Notes: generated from the letters alone by a model not told the origin. 39,022 nt of DNA from Oscillospiraceae bacterium (GCA_017468865.1 JAFUHM010000023.1:1-39022), one strand, 5' to 3'; numbered from the stretch's first letter, positions 27,301-34,869 are shown. Numbers and translations: made by a program.

Positions 27301-28589
27301 TTGAAAGCGTCAAGTGCGGAGAGCTGTTCGGCGTCGGTGAGAGAGATGTCATCGACGTTCTCTGCGGTCAGCATACCCTTTATCACGTTGTCATAACACC
27401 TGCACATAGTCTGTATGAACTCGTCGGAATACAGATCAGCCCTGTATTCGGCATTAAGGGCGAAGCTGCTGCCGTTTTTGAACAGCTGCACCGTGAGCTT
27501 TGAGCCTGTGGAGTTGACAGACAGGACCTCTGCTTTGACACGCTGTCCGCAAAGGGAGATGTTCTTCCATGAATCGCCCTGATAAGCAAAGAGAAGATCG
27601 CTGCTGATGCCTGTCTCATGGGCAAGCTCCGAAAATGGATATATGTCATTCTCCCTGCATCCGTGAAGCTGTGAGCTGAGTTCTTCGAGCAGGGATGCGA
27701 TGCTTTTCTGTCTGCCTGTCTGAATATATACGGGCAGGGTCTTTACCAGCATGGAGAATGTGCGGGCGGTGTCTTCCGACTTTCTGCCGTTGTAGATGGC
27801 GGTGAAGAGAGCTTCCCCTTCTGCGGCGTATCTTGCGGCAAGTATGCCGAATGCGGCGCACGCAAGCACGGATCTGCCTATGCCGTGCTGTCTGCAAAAG
27901 CCCTTGACCTGCTCATCCGTGATGCCGAGGTCTCTTTCGTATGTCTTGTAGGATACTGTATCTCCGTGAACGTCGGGGATGGGAAGGGAATTTGCTTCGA
28001 TGCCCGAAAATGTGTCAAGGTACCATTGGCGTGCCTTGTCGGAAACTTCCTTCGGTGTGTTCTTTTCGGCAAGGGCTATGTCAAATCCCGTATATGTTTC
28101 CGCAGGCAGCTCTTCACCGCTGTATGCCCTGTCTATGTCCCCAAGGAACAGGGTGACGGATGAACCGTCCGTAATGATGTGATGTGTGTCCAGAAACAGG
28201 TATACAGCCTTCTCCGTGGAGATGATGCGTATTCTGAAAAGCCTGTCCGAGAACAGATCGAAATGTCTGATAAAGGAGGCTCTGACAGAGGGGATGTCTG
28301 CCTCTGTCATATGTTCGGTCGTCTGATGATATTCTGTATCATCAGACATATACTGTACAGGGGTGCCTGTCTCATCAAGGCGGATGCTTGTCATCATGTT
28401 CGGATGCGCCTGTACCGCTTTCTCGCAGGCAAGGCACAGACGCTCTGCATCTACGGCGCTGTCGAGCCTTATAAGGAAGGGCACGTTATACAGCGCTTCT
28501 CCGCTGTGAGCCATACATTCCGTGAATATCCCCATCTGTGATGCGGAAAGAGGATAAGTCCTGATTGTGTTCTGTGTTTCGGTGTTCAT
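21336..28589 (-). CDS. Dimodular nonribosomal peptide synthetase, C-A-T-C-A-T-R
   Basis: A 2,417-residue cytoplasmic assembly line. Domains in order: condensation 1 (about 10-445, HHIITDG at 136-142), adenylation 1 (460-900, TSGTTGTPKG, YGPTE), carrier 1 (930-1005, Ser964 in AGLTSIS), condensation 2 (1015-1450, HHLIFDG from 1143), adenylation 2 (1470-1930, TSGSTGRPKG, YGPTE), carrier 2 (1945-2015, Ser1975 in LGGTSL), reductase (2050-2417, TGAAGYLG, YVYSK with Y2215 and K2219). All core motifs are intact. Condensation before the first adenylation domain suggests an N-acylated start; the reductase predicts NAD(P)H release as an aldehyde. No epimerase or thioesterase is present. It overlaps the transporter gene by four bases, with a GAGGGGGAA ribosome site. 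Confidence 0.96.
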   Translation of the reverse strand: MNTETQNTIRTYPLSASQMGIFTECMAHSGEALYNVPFLIRLDSAVDAERLCLACEKAVQAHPNMMTSIRLDETGTPVQYMSDDTEYHQTTEHMTEADIPSVRASFIRHFDLFSDRLFRIRIISTEKAVYLFLDTHHIITDGSSVTLFLGDIDRAYSGEELPAETYTGFDIALAEKNTPKEVSDKARQWYLDTFSGIEANSLPIPDVHGDTVSYKTYERDLGITDEQVKGFCRQHGIGRSVLACAAFGILAARYAAEGEALFTAIYNGRKSEDTARTFSMLVKTLPVYIQTGRQKSIASLLEELSSQLHGCRENDIYPFSELAHETGISSDLLFAYQGDSWKNISLCGQRVKAEVLSVNSTGSKLTVQLFKNGSSFALNAEYRADLYSDEFIQTMCRCYDNVIKGMLTAENVDDISLTDAEQLSALDAFNLTGTDYDRKQTVVSLFRAAAAAYPDNTAVIYMHQRITYRELDRLSDKIAAYILSLGIKGGVVSVLIPRGIYQAAASLGAAKAGCAYQPLDAAYPPERLTFMAGDAKAALIITTEQLCPLITEHNARVLYLSEIPSLPDGTPSADIAPDDTFVLLYTSGTTGTPKGVRLTHGNLVCFIDWYASYYALSSEDRVGQYASFGFDACMMDMFPALSYGAAVCIVPEDMRLDLPAMDKYYTDNRVSLAFFTTQVGRQFVTETKNPYLRAVSTGGEKLASMDPPENLDFYNVYGPTECTILTTVFKVTHREENIPIGRPIDNIKCYIVDMFGHRVPAGALGELLIAGPHVGAGYLDRPEKTAEVFVDNPFDDGEYRPAYRSGDIVRYRCDGEIEFIGRRDGQVKVHGFRIELSEVEAVIREFDGIRDAAVTARDLGAEGKAVAAYVVSYSKVDMKALSEFILERKPAYMLPASIMQIDSIPLTQNGKVNRRALPEPVIEITEEKHEDNALEKELKDIIGKILSTDSVPVNTPLEYAGLTSISTIRLSSALYKRFDINIPVKSFKGITLLGIEDLILENWLSGQKGAHTSSQTASSSPLSAAQTGVYIECMKSADSTAYNIPVMIEFDDGTDVNELCEAVTSVVKAHPSLNVHFDMADGEIRAVRNDTFEEDVPVIEMAEDTFAAYRDRQSVPFRLNKAPLYRFSVIRTEKAVYLFMDIHHLIFDGFSADLFIKELGQVLSGETARGEKKDYFDFVQESTSALKKDAEGYKKYFDSLLCDFESVTELTPDLPVSDRKGRKAYVYGNYDQHRAEEICRKLNVSEAAFLLSALDYTLARLTASDRVYISTISSGRADVSFADTFGMFVNTLSLASSLTNGSISDFVKATSASFDAAVSHESYPFARVAAEWGYSVNIMYEYQRGIVDTISAPHMKSMSVIEPETAKFPVTLRIIDKDGSASIQCEYSDSLYSEKFISEFVRSYEIVIDKFFTDGPLRKVTLIDEAREAQLRSFRMSAQMPPIPDDTFFHTGLERTAAEYPDRMALYAADGTFTYRQFDEMANRAANALLRRASAGDRIVVLMPRISKALFAIYGISKAGMAFIPCDPNYPSDRIRHIIEDSGAPFIITTQDKADAYGDKAIIADELFESGDVTPPDVKITGDDLAYLIYTSGSTGRPKGVMIRHRNAADYMTDHPEKVLCHAMVTDGTVVNSITTLSFDVSVKEYGNALFNGLTVAFDGEEETSDASGLAAFMEKTGADVFITTPSRLMALMDSPLFAKAVSRCRVVVCAGEKFPDRLLDIMQNYDCRLINTYGPTEITVSSNEAELTHANKVTVGRPMPNVMEFIVDSDGNELPAGVIGELYIGGPGVGAGYNGLPGMTAERFTEYKGVRIYKSGDFARWLDNGHVEILGRKDNQIKLRGLRIELDEVDHVLASMKGILRTAVKIDKINGIEHLCAWFTADHEVNIGEMRSEMAKVLTPYMVPTAFMQLDAMPITPNGKLDLKNLPTPELYRTNDGEKAETAAEKVFCEIFSKLLHADNVGVNESFFDLGGTSLLVTNVIIEAGKAGLNITFADVFDNPTPKQLAALTEASDAPAKVGSDVSGYDYTAINELLSRNNIDSFRNGKMREIGDVLLTGAAGYLGVHILHELIEQESGRIYCLLRGKDGLTAAERLIRMYFYYFDTDLSSLIGRRIFVTEGDITDKSLTDMFKDIRLDTVINCAAVVKHFSSSTVIEDVNVGGVINLIGLCLAHDAALIQSSTMSVRGAAYKDDVPEGFSPTEQDLYFRQDLSNKYVYSKFLAERAILEAVAERGLKAKILRYGNLSARSSDGEFQINFSANSAMGRLRAFALLGCATYDLMASSMEFSPIDTTAQVSLALCRTPDECVLFHAVNDQNVSMARVFHELGECGYKIRGVEADEFSKVFADAQGNPAKASELTPLMAYARSADDKEVVSFPKTCDYTMQVLYRMGVIWAPTTWDYIRRFVTALTGLGFFD

Positions 28590-30349
28590 TTGCTGTTCCC
28601 CCTCATGTCAAGTTCAAATATGGTATTATTCAGGTCAATGACACGCATATATGTCATCGACAGTGTCAGCTTTTTCAGAAGATCAAGTCCGTGTGTCTCA
28701 TCATCTTCGGGTGTATATGATGTGGGGTCAAAGGGTATCCCGTCATCACGGAACCTGAGATATATCTTTCCGTCCGCCTTTGACAGGCATATGTCGATGA
28801 GCTTTTCGCTTCCCGCTTTATATCCGTATTCTGCGATGTTTGCGACTATCTCTTCCGTGGCGAGCCTCAGCAGAGCGGAGCGTTCATCGTCTATGCCGTT
28901 CTCACGGCAGTACCTTTCTATCTCCTTGGATGCACCGACTGCTGATGCGTCGCTGCCCTGTATGCTTATATCGCATATGCTGCCCTCATTATCATGAGGT
29001 ATCGCCATGAAGCCGCTGTTTTGTATCTTTCCCTGTCTGTACATCACAAGACGTATGAGATTGATAACGGCAAAGGTGAGCAATTCGTTCACTATCAGTG
29101 CGCCGAACAGTCCCTCTATGCCGAATATGCGCATACCTGCCGCTGAAAGGGGGATGCACAGCAGTACCAGTTCGAGCATGGAATCAAGTGTGGAAAGTGC
29201 CGTAAGTCCGATGACCTTGTAATAATTCTGCACGATGCAGTTGAGAACATAGAAGATGAAGCTGAGTGCGAATATCCTCAGCACCCGCAGGAGCAGGGGA
29301 AGCAGTACGGGATCCCTGAATCCGTAGAGTGATGCAAGTATCTGCGGTGCGATGAGAAACAGCACCGTGACTATGCCGCCTATGGACAGCCCCGATACAA
29401 GCACCCTGCGCAACACGCTCCTCATGCCGAAGTAGTCCTTCTCACCGAAAAGCACGCCTGCCACCGATGCGATGACTGCGGTTATGCCGTTGAGGAACAT
29501 CTGTGTGATCTGCTGAGTGTTATTTGCCACCGCAAACACAGGGAGCATATCATCTCCCAGCATTTCCACCACAGCCTTGTTGAGGGCAAACACTTTGATG
29601 ACGTTCATCACAAGGTACATGGTATTCGGAAGTCCGTTCTTGCAGGTGAGGCCGATAACACCGATGTGTTCTTTCAGCCCTTTAAGTGAGGGCTTTACCA
29701 TCCTGTCCTTGCTTTTGAGATAGACAGGGATGAAGATGAGTCCGCCTATCGCATATCCGATGATGGTAGACATGGTAGAGCCGATAAGTCCCAGCGGCGT
29801 GAATTTCACAAGAAGTACATCACAGGTGAGGTTTATCACATTTGCCGTGATGAGCATAGCGGATGAAAGGGTGGGGTGGTTGTCAACGCTTATCATATTG
29901 GTCATCGCTATGACCACCGAGCAGACAGGCATCCCGAGGGAGTACACCGTGATGATCTGCCTCACCATCTCAGCCTGTTCACCGTTCAGCCCCATCAGAT
30001 GGATGTAGGCAGGCACCGTAACAGGGGTAAGTAATGTGAAGATAAGGGGATAGACGAATGAAGCCAGCAGGCTGACACCCATCACTCTGCCTGCATTGTC
30101 CGTGTCCCGTTCACCGAGGAGCACAGCAATGGTAACAGCGCCGCCCATCCCCATAAGGAAGGCAGCGACCTGCAAAAGATAGACAAAGGGCGTGCCTGCA
30201 CTGACAGCCGCATTTGCGCTGCTGCCGATGAGGTTGCCCACTATCATGGCATCCACGACGTTCCCAAGCTGGAGCGCCACAGTGGTGAGCACGCTTGTGA
30301 ACAAATACTTGTATATTTTTTTCCTTATCAGATGATCGTTTCGTTCCAT
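28586..30349 (-). CDS. MATE-family exporter fused to an RsbW-like ATPase domain
   Basis: The first ~440 of 587 residues are a MATE/NorM-type multidrug or metabolite exporter with about 12 membrane helices (LGNVVDAMIVGNLIG near the start). The last ~130 residues are a GHKL ATPase domain of the anti-sigma/serine-kinase type: N box ATEEIVANIAEYGY, DDGIPFDP, and HGLDLLKKL. No histidine phosphoacceptor is present. The start is ATG 30349 with GGGTGGGG upstream; GTG 30358 is the alternative. The stop overlaps the NRPS start, so exporter and synthetase are made together. Likely jobs are export of the NRPS product and self-protection; the ATPase domain may sense or signal. Confidence 0.9.
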   Translation of the reverse strand: MERNDHLIRKKIYKYLFTSVLTTVALQLGNVVDAMIVGNLIGSSANAAVSAGTPFVYLLQVAAFLMGMGGAVTIAVLLGERDTDNAGRVMGVSLLASFVYPLIFTLLTPVTVPAYIHLMGLNGEQAEMVRQIITVYSLGMPVCSVVIAMTNMISVDNHPTLSSAMLITANVINLTCDVLLVKFTPLGLIGSTMSTIIGYAIGGLIFIPVYLKSKDRMVKPSLKGLKEHIGVIGLTCKNGLPNTMYLVMNVIKVFALNKAVVEMLGDDMLPVFAVANNTQQITQMFLNGITAVIASVAGVLFGEKDYFGMRSVLRRVLVSGLSIGGIVTVLFLIAPQILASLYGFRDPVLLPLLLRVLRIFALSFIFYVLNCIVQNYYKVIGLTALSTLDSMLELVLLCIPLSAAGMRIFGIEGLFGALIVNELLTFAVINLIRLVMYRQGKIQNSGFMAIPHDNEGSICDISIQGSDASAVGASKEIERYCRENGIDDERSALLRLATEEIVANIAEYGYKAGSEKLIDICLSKADGKIYLRFRDDGIPFDPTSYTPEDDETHGLDLLKKLTLSMTYMRVIDLNNTIFELDMRGNSK

Positions 30350-30428
30350 ATGCCCCACCCGTCAGACCGTCTTACTGTTTCATGATATGTTCATGGTGCT
30401 CAGCAGACTGAACTTATGTTCTGCTTTG

Positions 30429-30434
30429 ATTATA
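30429..30434 (-). promoter_or_regulatory. -10 box of the MATE-NRPS operon
   Basis: TATAAT on the minus strand, 79 bases before the start codon. No good -35 hexamer is present at the right distance, which suggests activator dependence. The bases after it (CAAAGCAG) resemble the CAAGACAG block of three other promoters in the window. Confidence 0.65.
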
Positions 30435-30452
30435 GCACCGGGACCTTTGCAA

Positions 30453-30468
30453 GATATTTGCAAATATC
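30453..30468. promoter_or_regulatory. 16-bp perfect palindrome, likely operator
   Basis: GATATTTGCAAATATC is its own reverse complement. It covers the place where the -35 box of the MATE-NRPS promoter should be, so a dimeric regulator bound here would directly affect transcription. A partial third half-site (TTTGCAAG) is adjacent at 30447-30453. Confidence 0.65.
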
Positions 30469-30494
30469 CCGTATCAGAAAAAAATTTACAAAAA

Positions 30495-30515
30495 GCCCGA
30501 CTGAGGTGGTCGGGC
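30495..30515 (-). terminator. Terminator of the glycogen/rfbA operon
   Basis: GCCCGAC (30495-30501) pairs with GTCGGGC (30509-30515), followed on the minus strand by TTTTT, 7 bases past the stop of the YjbR-EVE gene. Confidence 0.85.
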
Positions 30516-30521
30516 GTGCAG

Positions 30522-31262
30522 TCATCCTGCAAGGTCTTTGCTGAGTTTATCGGGGATGCCTCTGGGACCTCTCACGGCAAAAATGCCGTATTCGGTCTTC
30601 AGCGCATCAAATGTGAATTTGTCCCGAGGGTAGCGCTTTAGCAGCTTTATGTTCATGAGCCTGTCCATGTGAAGTGCGCCGTCATCGTATTTGTAGGGGA
30701 TGTTCACCGCAGTTACGATGCACTTGTAAAGTATGGCGGACACAGGTGAGCCGACATACATATATACCGTATCGCCGCTTTTGATGCCCCTGCCCTGTTT
30801 CCAGCCTATTTCATCGGAATTCTCAAAGGCACTCTCTATATCGTAGTATCGGGGGTTGGAGGGTATCAGCCATTCCTTCGGCGGGCGGCTCCTCTGTCGG
30901 GTCTGTCCGGAAGCGGTCACATCATAGCTCATGTCGATAAGGGGAGCTATCTTTTCGAAAGGCACCGTGCCGTCAAGCACGACTGATATCCAGCAGCCCT
31001 TTGCAATATGGTATCCCGTGTAAAATCCCTTTTCCCGGAGCAGCATATCCCTGTAAAGAGGGTCGTTGAGCTTCAGGTTGATTATGCGGACATGACCGCT
31101 CCTGTCGGGATCTATCTTCTCATAGGGGATGTCCATGACCAGAATGAACCACTTCTTGTTGTCGGCATGGCGGAATACTGCATAGGTCGGGAACTTTATC
31201 CACGGATACTCGGGCTCTGCCTTGTATCTGTCATGTGCATAACGGACGATGCTTTCAAACAT
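30522..31262 (-). CDS. YjbR/MmcQ-like and EVE-domain fusion protein
   Basis: A 246-residue soluble protein. The N-terminal ~120 residues fit the YjbR/MmcQ fold (PTYAVFRHADNKKWFILVM, then GYHIAKGCWISVVL), a CyaY-like domain often called DNA-binding. The C-terminal part (about 128-246) fits an EVE/PUA-like domain: WLIPSNPRYYD start, GDTVYMYVGSPVSAILY in the centre. EVE domains bind modified bases in RNA or DNA. The ATG shares one base with the rfbA stop. Why it closes a sugar-nucleotide and glycogen operon is not clear. Domain calls are from pattern memory. Confidence 0.75.
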   Translation of the reverse strand: MFESIVRYAHDRYKAEPEYPWIKFPTYAVFRHADNKKWFILVMDIPYEKIDPDRSGHVRIINLKLNDPLYRDMLLREKGFYTGYHIAKGCWISVVLDGTVPFEKIAPLIDMSYDVTASGQTRQRSRPPKEWLIPSNPRYYDIESAFENSDEIGWKQGRGIKSGDTVYMYVGSPVSAILYKCIVTAVNIPYKYDDGALHMDRLMNIKLLKRYPRDKFTFDALKTEYGIFAVRGPRGIPDKLSKDLAG

Positions 31263-32146
31263 CAGTAATGTACCTTCCCTTCTGCGACGGCTTTAAGGTG
31301 GGAGCCGTAGGGGCTTTTTCCGTACCTTGCAGCGGATGCGAGGAGCTTTTCCCTGTCTATCCAGCGGTTGACGTATGCTATCTCTTCGGGAGCGGATATT
31401 ACTATGCTCTGACGCTGGGAGACCATGCGAACAAAGTCCGCAGCCTCCACAAGGCTGTCCATCGTGCCTGTGTCGAGCCACGCAAACCCTCTGCCCAGAA
31501 GCTGGACGTCAAGCAGCTTTTCTGTAAGATACATTTCGTTGAGGGTGGTGATCTCCAGTTCTCCCCGTGCGGAGGGCTTTACCGTGCGTGCCTTTGCGGA
31601 CACACCCGAAGGGTAGAAGTAAAGTCCCGTCACAGCATAATTGGACTTGGGGGAAGCAGGCTTTTCCTCTATGCTCGTCGCCTGTCCGTTCTCATCGAAT
31701 GCCACCACTCCGAATCTTTCGGGGTCGTGTACATAGTAGCCGAATACCGTTGCACGTCCGCTTTCAGCGTCCCTGACAGCGGCACGGAGAATGCGTCCGA
31801 AGCCGTTGCCGTAGAAGATGTTGTCACCCAGCACCATAGCGCACGCATCATCGCCGATGAAATCCTCACCCAGGATAAATGCCTGAGCCAGTCCGTCGGG
31901 GGATGGCTGCACACAGTAGCTGAGCTGTATGCCGAACTGTGAGCCGTCGCCCAGGAGCGACTCAAATCTCGGAGTATCGTCGGGCGTGGATATGATAAGT
32001 ATATCCTTTATCCCCGCAAGCATCAGCGTGGAAAGGGGATAATAGATCATGGGCTTGTCATAGACGGGAAGAAGCTGCTTTGATGTTACCATAGTGAGCG
32101 GATAGAGCCTTGTGCCTGCACCGCCTGCGAGAATGATTCCTTTCAC
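31262..32146 (-). CDS. rfbA: Glucose-1-phosphate thymidylyltransferase
   Basis: Makes dTDP-glucose from glucose-1-phosphate and dTTP, the first step to dTDP-rhamnose. The start chosen is the GTG at 32146 (MKGIILAGG in the family) because AAAGGAT lies four bases upstream; ATG 32167 would add seven residues without a good site. The 294 residues match the family. Motifs are [39 protein letters not shown] and EEKP. No rfbB, C or D is present here. It shares glucose-1-phosphate with the glycogen genes upstream, which may explain the linkage. Confidence 0.92.
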   Translation of the reverse strand: MKGIILAGGAGTRLYPLTMVTSKQLLPVYDKPMIYYPLSTLMLAGIKDILIISTPDDTPRFESLLGDGSQFGIQLSYCVQPSPDGLAQAFILGEDFIGDDACAMVLGDNIFYGNGFGRILRAAVRDAESGRATVFGYYVHDPERFGVVAFDENGQATSIEEKPASPKSNYAVTGLYFYPSGVSAKARTVKPSARGELEITTLNEMYLTEKLLDVQLLGRGFAWLDTGTMDSLVEAADFVRMVSQRQSIVISAPEEIAYVNRWIDREKLLASAARYGKSPYGSHLKAVAEGKVHY

Positions 32147-32171
32147 GGGGCATCCTTTCTTGTTCATGGAG

Positions 32172-32195
32172 TATCCCCCGTGGATGCGGGGGATA
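32172..32195 (-). other. Hairpin between glgA and rfbA
   Basis: TATCCCCC (32172-32179) pairs with GGGGGATA (32188-32195). No T run follows on the minus strand, so it is more likely a processing or attenuation structure than a full terminator. It could lower rfbA expression relative to the glg genes. Confidence 0.5.
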
Positions 32196-32227
32196 CAGGG
32201 AGTCATACATCAGTGTCCTGCGGGACA

Positions 32228-33658
32228 TTATTGATCATCATTATTTGCACACAACTCATTGTACAGCCCGATGTACAGCTTAGCGGAGCTGTCCCAGCTG
32301 TAATCGCATTTCATGGCATACTTCATCAGTGCCTTCCAGCCCGCCTTGTCATCGAACCGTTCCTTTGCACGGGAAACGGCACAGAGCATATCGTGGGCAT
32401 TGTAGGTCTTGAATGTGAAGCCGTTGCCGTTTTCGCCGCCTGCATCAAGTACGCTGTCACGCAGACCGCCTGTTTCACGGACTATGGGTATAGTGCCGTA
32501 TCGCATGGATATCATCTGTGCCAGTCCGCAGGGCTCGCTCTGGGACGGCATGAGGAACATATCCGCACCTGCATATATGCGATGTGCCAGATCGGGCTTG
32601 AACCCGAGGGTAACGCTCACACGGTCGGGACGGCGCCATGCCATTTCCTTGAAGAAGTCCTCGAACATCTTCTCACCCGAACCGAGTATGGCAAACTTTA
32701 TGCCCATTCCCAGCATTTCTTCAAACACATATTTGATAAGGTCGATGCCCTTGTGAGACACAAATCTTGTGATTATGCCGATGATGGGGGAGTCATCGTG
32801 AGCAAGTCCGAGTTCCTTTTCAAGGGCGGTGCGGCACTTAGCCTTCCCCTTGAGGTCGTCTGCGGTATAGCCGGCTGCGATGGCCTTGTCGTGTTCGGGG
32901 TCGTAAAGAGCGGTATCTATGCCGTTGAGGAATCCGCACAGCTTGTACTGCTTCCCTGCCAGCGCACGGTCGAGCCCGTGAGAATACCAGGGATCAAGTA
33001 TCTCCCAGGCATAGGACGGGGACACCGTGGTTATCTTGTCGGCAGTCTCAAATGCGCCCTTCATCAGATTGACAGCACCGTCATACTCCACAACATTCGC
33101 ATGATACATGGGTATGCCCAGTATGTCACTGAGAACGTCCATCCCGTACCGTCCCTGATACTGGATGTTGTGTATGGTAAATACGGTCTTGATATTGTCG
33201 TATCCGTGCTGGAACTTGTAGTATGTCTGGTAATACACGGGTATCAGTGCAGTCTGCCAGTCGTTGCAGTTGATGATATCGGGCTTCCAGTCTATCTGCG
33301 GGATAAGCTCCATCACCGCACGGGAGAGGAAGACAAATCTCTCGCAGTCATCGTAGTAGCCGTACAGTCCGTCTCTTGCAAAGTAGTATTCATTGTCGAG
33401 CAGATAATATGTGACACCGTTAGCCTCACCCTCGAAAACTCCGCAGTATTGCTTGCGCCAGCCTACATCCACCGTGAAATTCTTCTTGAATACCAGCTTG
33501 TCACGCAGCTCCTGGGGCACGTTCTTATAGAGGGGGAGAACCACTCTGCAGTCCACACCCGCACTTACCAAAGCCTTCGGCAGTGAGCCCGCCACATCTG
33601 CCAGACCTCCCGAAGCCGCATAAGGCAGGGCTTCGGAGGCGGTATATAATACTTTCAT
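32228..33658 (-). CDS. glgA: Glycogen synthase (ADP-glucose), GT5
   Basis: Extends alpha-1,4-glucan chains from ADP-glucose. The 476 residues are typical. The N-terminus KVLYTASEALPYAASGGLADVAG carries the ADP-glucose loop, reading SGGLADV where KxGGL is most common. The C-terminal half has EPCGLAQMISMRYGTIP and RETGGLRDSV, the acceptor/donor Glu region of GT5. A GGAG lies 11 bases before the ATG. It follows glgD by 68 bases in the same operon. Confidence 0.95.
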   Translation of the reverse strand: MKVLYTASEALPYAASGGLADVAGSLPKALVSAGVDCRVVLPLYKNVPQELRDKLVFKKNFTVDVGWRKQYCGVFEGEANGVTYYLLDNEYYFARDGLYGYYDDCERFVFLSRAVMELIPQIDWKPDIINCNDWQTALIPVYYQTYYKFQHGYDNIKTVFTIHNIQYQGRYGMDVLSDILGIPMYHANVVEYDGAVNLMKGAFETADKITTVSPSYAWEILDPWYSHGLDRALAGKQYKLCGFLNGIDTALYDPEHDKAIAAGYTADDLKGKAKCRTALEKELGLAHDDSPIIGIITRFVSHKGIDLIKYVFEEMLGMGIKFAILGSGEKMFEDFFKEMAWRRPDRVSVTLGFKPDLAHRIYAGADMFLMPSQSEPCGLAQMISMRYGTIPIVRETGGLRDSVLDAGGENGNGFTFKTYNAHDMLCAVSRAKERFDDKAGWKALMKYAMKCDYSWDSSAKLYIGLYNELCANNDDQ

Positions 33659-33726
33659 CTTTACTTTTTCTCCGATAATTTGTCGTTGTCAGAGCCGCCG
33701 TCAGAGGCAGGTGACATGACCTGCGG

Positions 33727-34851
33727 TCATATCTGTGCGCTCTTGCCTATGCAGACAGGGTAGCTCGATGAGCCTGTAAGTATCTTGCCGTCGGTGATGA
33801 TGACCTGCTTGTCGGTGATGACAGAGTCAAGGGTGCAGTTCTTGCCGACGCAGGTGTCCTGCATAACGATCGCATTCTTGATGACGCTGCCCTTGCCGAC
33901 CTTTACGCCTCGGAAGAGGATGGAGTTCTCCACCGTACCCTCGATGATGCAGCCGTCAGCCACAAGGGAGTTCTTCACCTTTGCGCCTATGGCGAGCTTG
34001 GCGGGAGGATTGTCCCTTATCTTGGTATAGATGGGGTTGGTGTCACGGAAGAGAGCCTTGCGGTTCTCCGTGGACAGGAGCGCCATATTCGCATCGTAGT
34101 AAGTCTTGATGGAGGTTATCTTGGAGAAGTAGCCGGTGTATTCAAATGCACGGATATCGAACTCATTGCAGCGTGCCTGAAGTATGGTCTTTGCGAAGGA
34201 ATAATGACCCTTTGCGGCGCCGTCCCTGATGATGTTGACCAGCAGATCCTTGCTGATGACATAGGTATTGAGAGCCACGTTGCACTCGCCGGAGAGCTGG
34301 GGATTGATAAGGACATTGTTTATCCTGCCGTTGTCATCTATGCCGAACACATTGGAGTGTACCGCAGCATCGCTGTCAAGGTTCGCCCTTGCATATACTG
34401 CGGTGATATCGGCGCCGCTCTTGACATGGGCATCAAATATCGCATCATAGTCAAAGCTTGCCACCACATCACAGTCAGACATGATAACATAGTCAGCAGC
34501 GGAGTGATTTATGAAATCGGTGATCCCTGCCAGTGCTTCAAGTCTGCCTCTGTAAATGCCGCTTGCCACATTGGAGAAGGGGGGTAGCAGGTGAAGGCCG
34601 CCGATCTTGCGTGCCATATCCCATTCTCTGCCCGATCCCAGATGATCGAGGAGCGACTGATAGTTGGACTTGGTGACAACGCCTACCTCATCTACTCCGG
34701 AATTCGTCATAGATGAGAGAACGAAGTCGATCATTCTGTATCTGCCTCCGAAAAGGACAGATCCCATAGTTCTCTGCCTTGTCAGCTCGGGGATAACATC
34801 CTCGTGCATATTGGCAAATATAAGACCCAGTATATTTTTATTAAGACTCAT
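33727..34851 (-). CDS. glgD: GlgD, regulatory paralogue of ADP-glucose pyrophosphorylase
   Basis: In Firmicutes GlgD pairs with GlgC, forming an ADP-glucose pyrophosphorylase with higher activity. The 374 residues have the nucleotidyltransferase fold (MIDFVLSSMTNSGV) and C-terminal left-handed beta helix. The N-terminal catalytic signature GGxGxRL is replaced by GLIFANMHEDVIPELT, as usual for GlgD, so it is not expected to be catalytic on its own. GGAAAGGCGG lies upstream; the gap to glgC is 18 bases. Confidence 0.94.
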   Translation of the reverse strand: MSLNKNILGLIFANMHEDVIPELTRQRTMGSVLFGGRYRMIDFVLSSMTNSGVDEVGVVTKSNYQSLLDHLGSGREWDMARKIGGLHLLPPFSNVASGIYRGRLEALAGITDFINHSAADYVIMSDCDVVASFDYDAIFDAHVKSGADITAVYARANLDSDAAVHSNVFGIDDNGRINNVLINPQLSGECNVALNTYVISKDLLVNIIRDGAAKGHYSFAKTILQARCNEFDIRAFEYTGYFSKITSIKTYYDANMALLSTENRKALFRDTNPIYTKIRDNPPAKLAIGAKVKNSLVADGCIIEGTVENSILFRGVKVGKGSVIKNAIVMQDTCVGKNCTLDSVITDKQVIITDGKILTGSSSYPVCIGKSAQI

Positions 34852-34869
34852 TTCTAAACCGCCTTTCCA

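Noticed and set aside
21336..28589. Possible frameshift or missing domain in the NRPS because carrier 1 lacks the usual GG before Ser
   Set aside because: AGLTSIS keeps the modified serine and its surroundings; this variation is common in carrier domains.
32180..33586. Long 468-codon plus-strand frame
   Set aside because: It is the antisense shadow of glgA, whose motifs are intact on the other strand.
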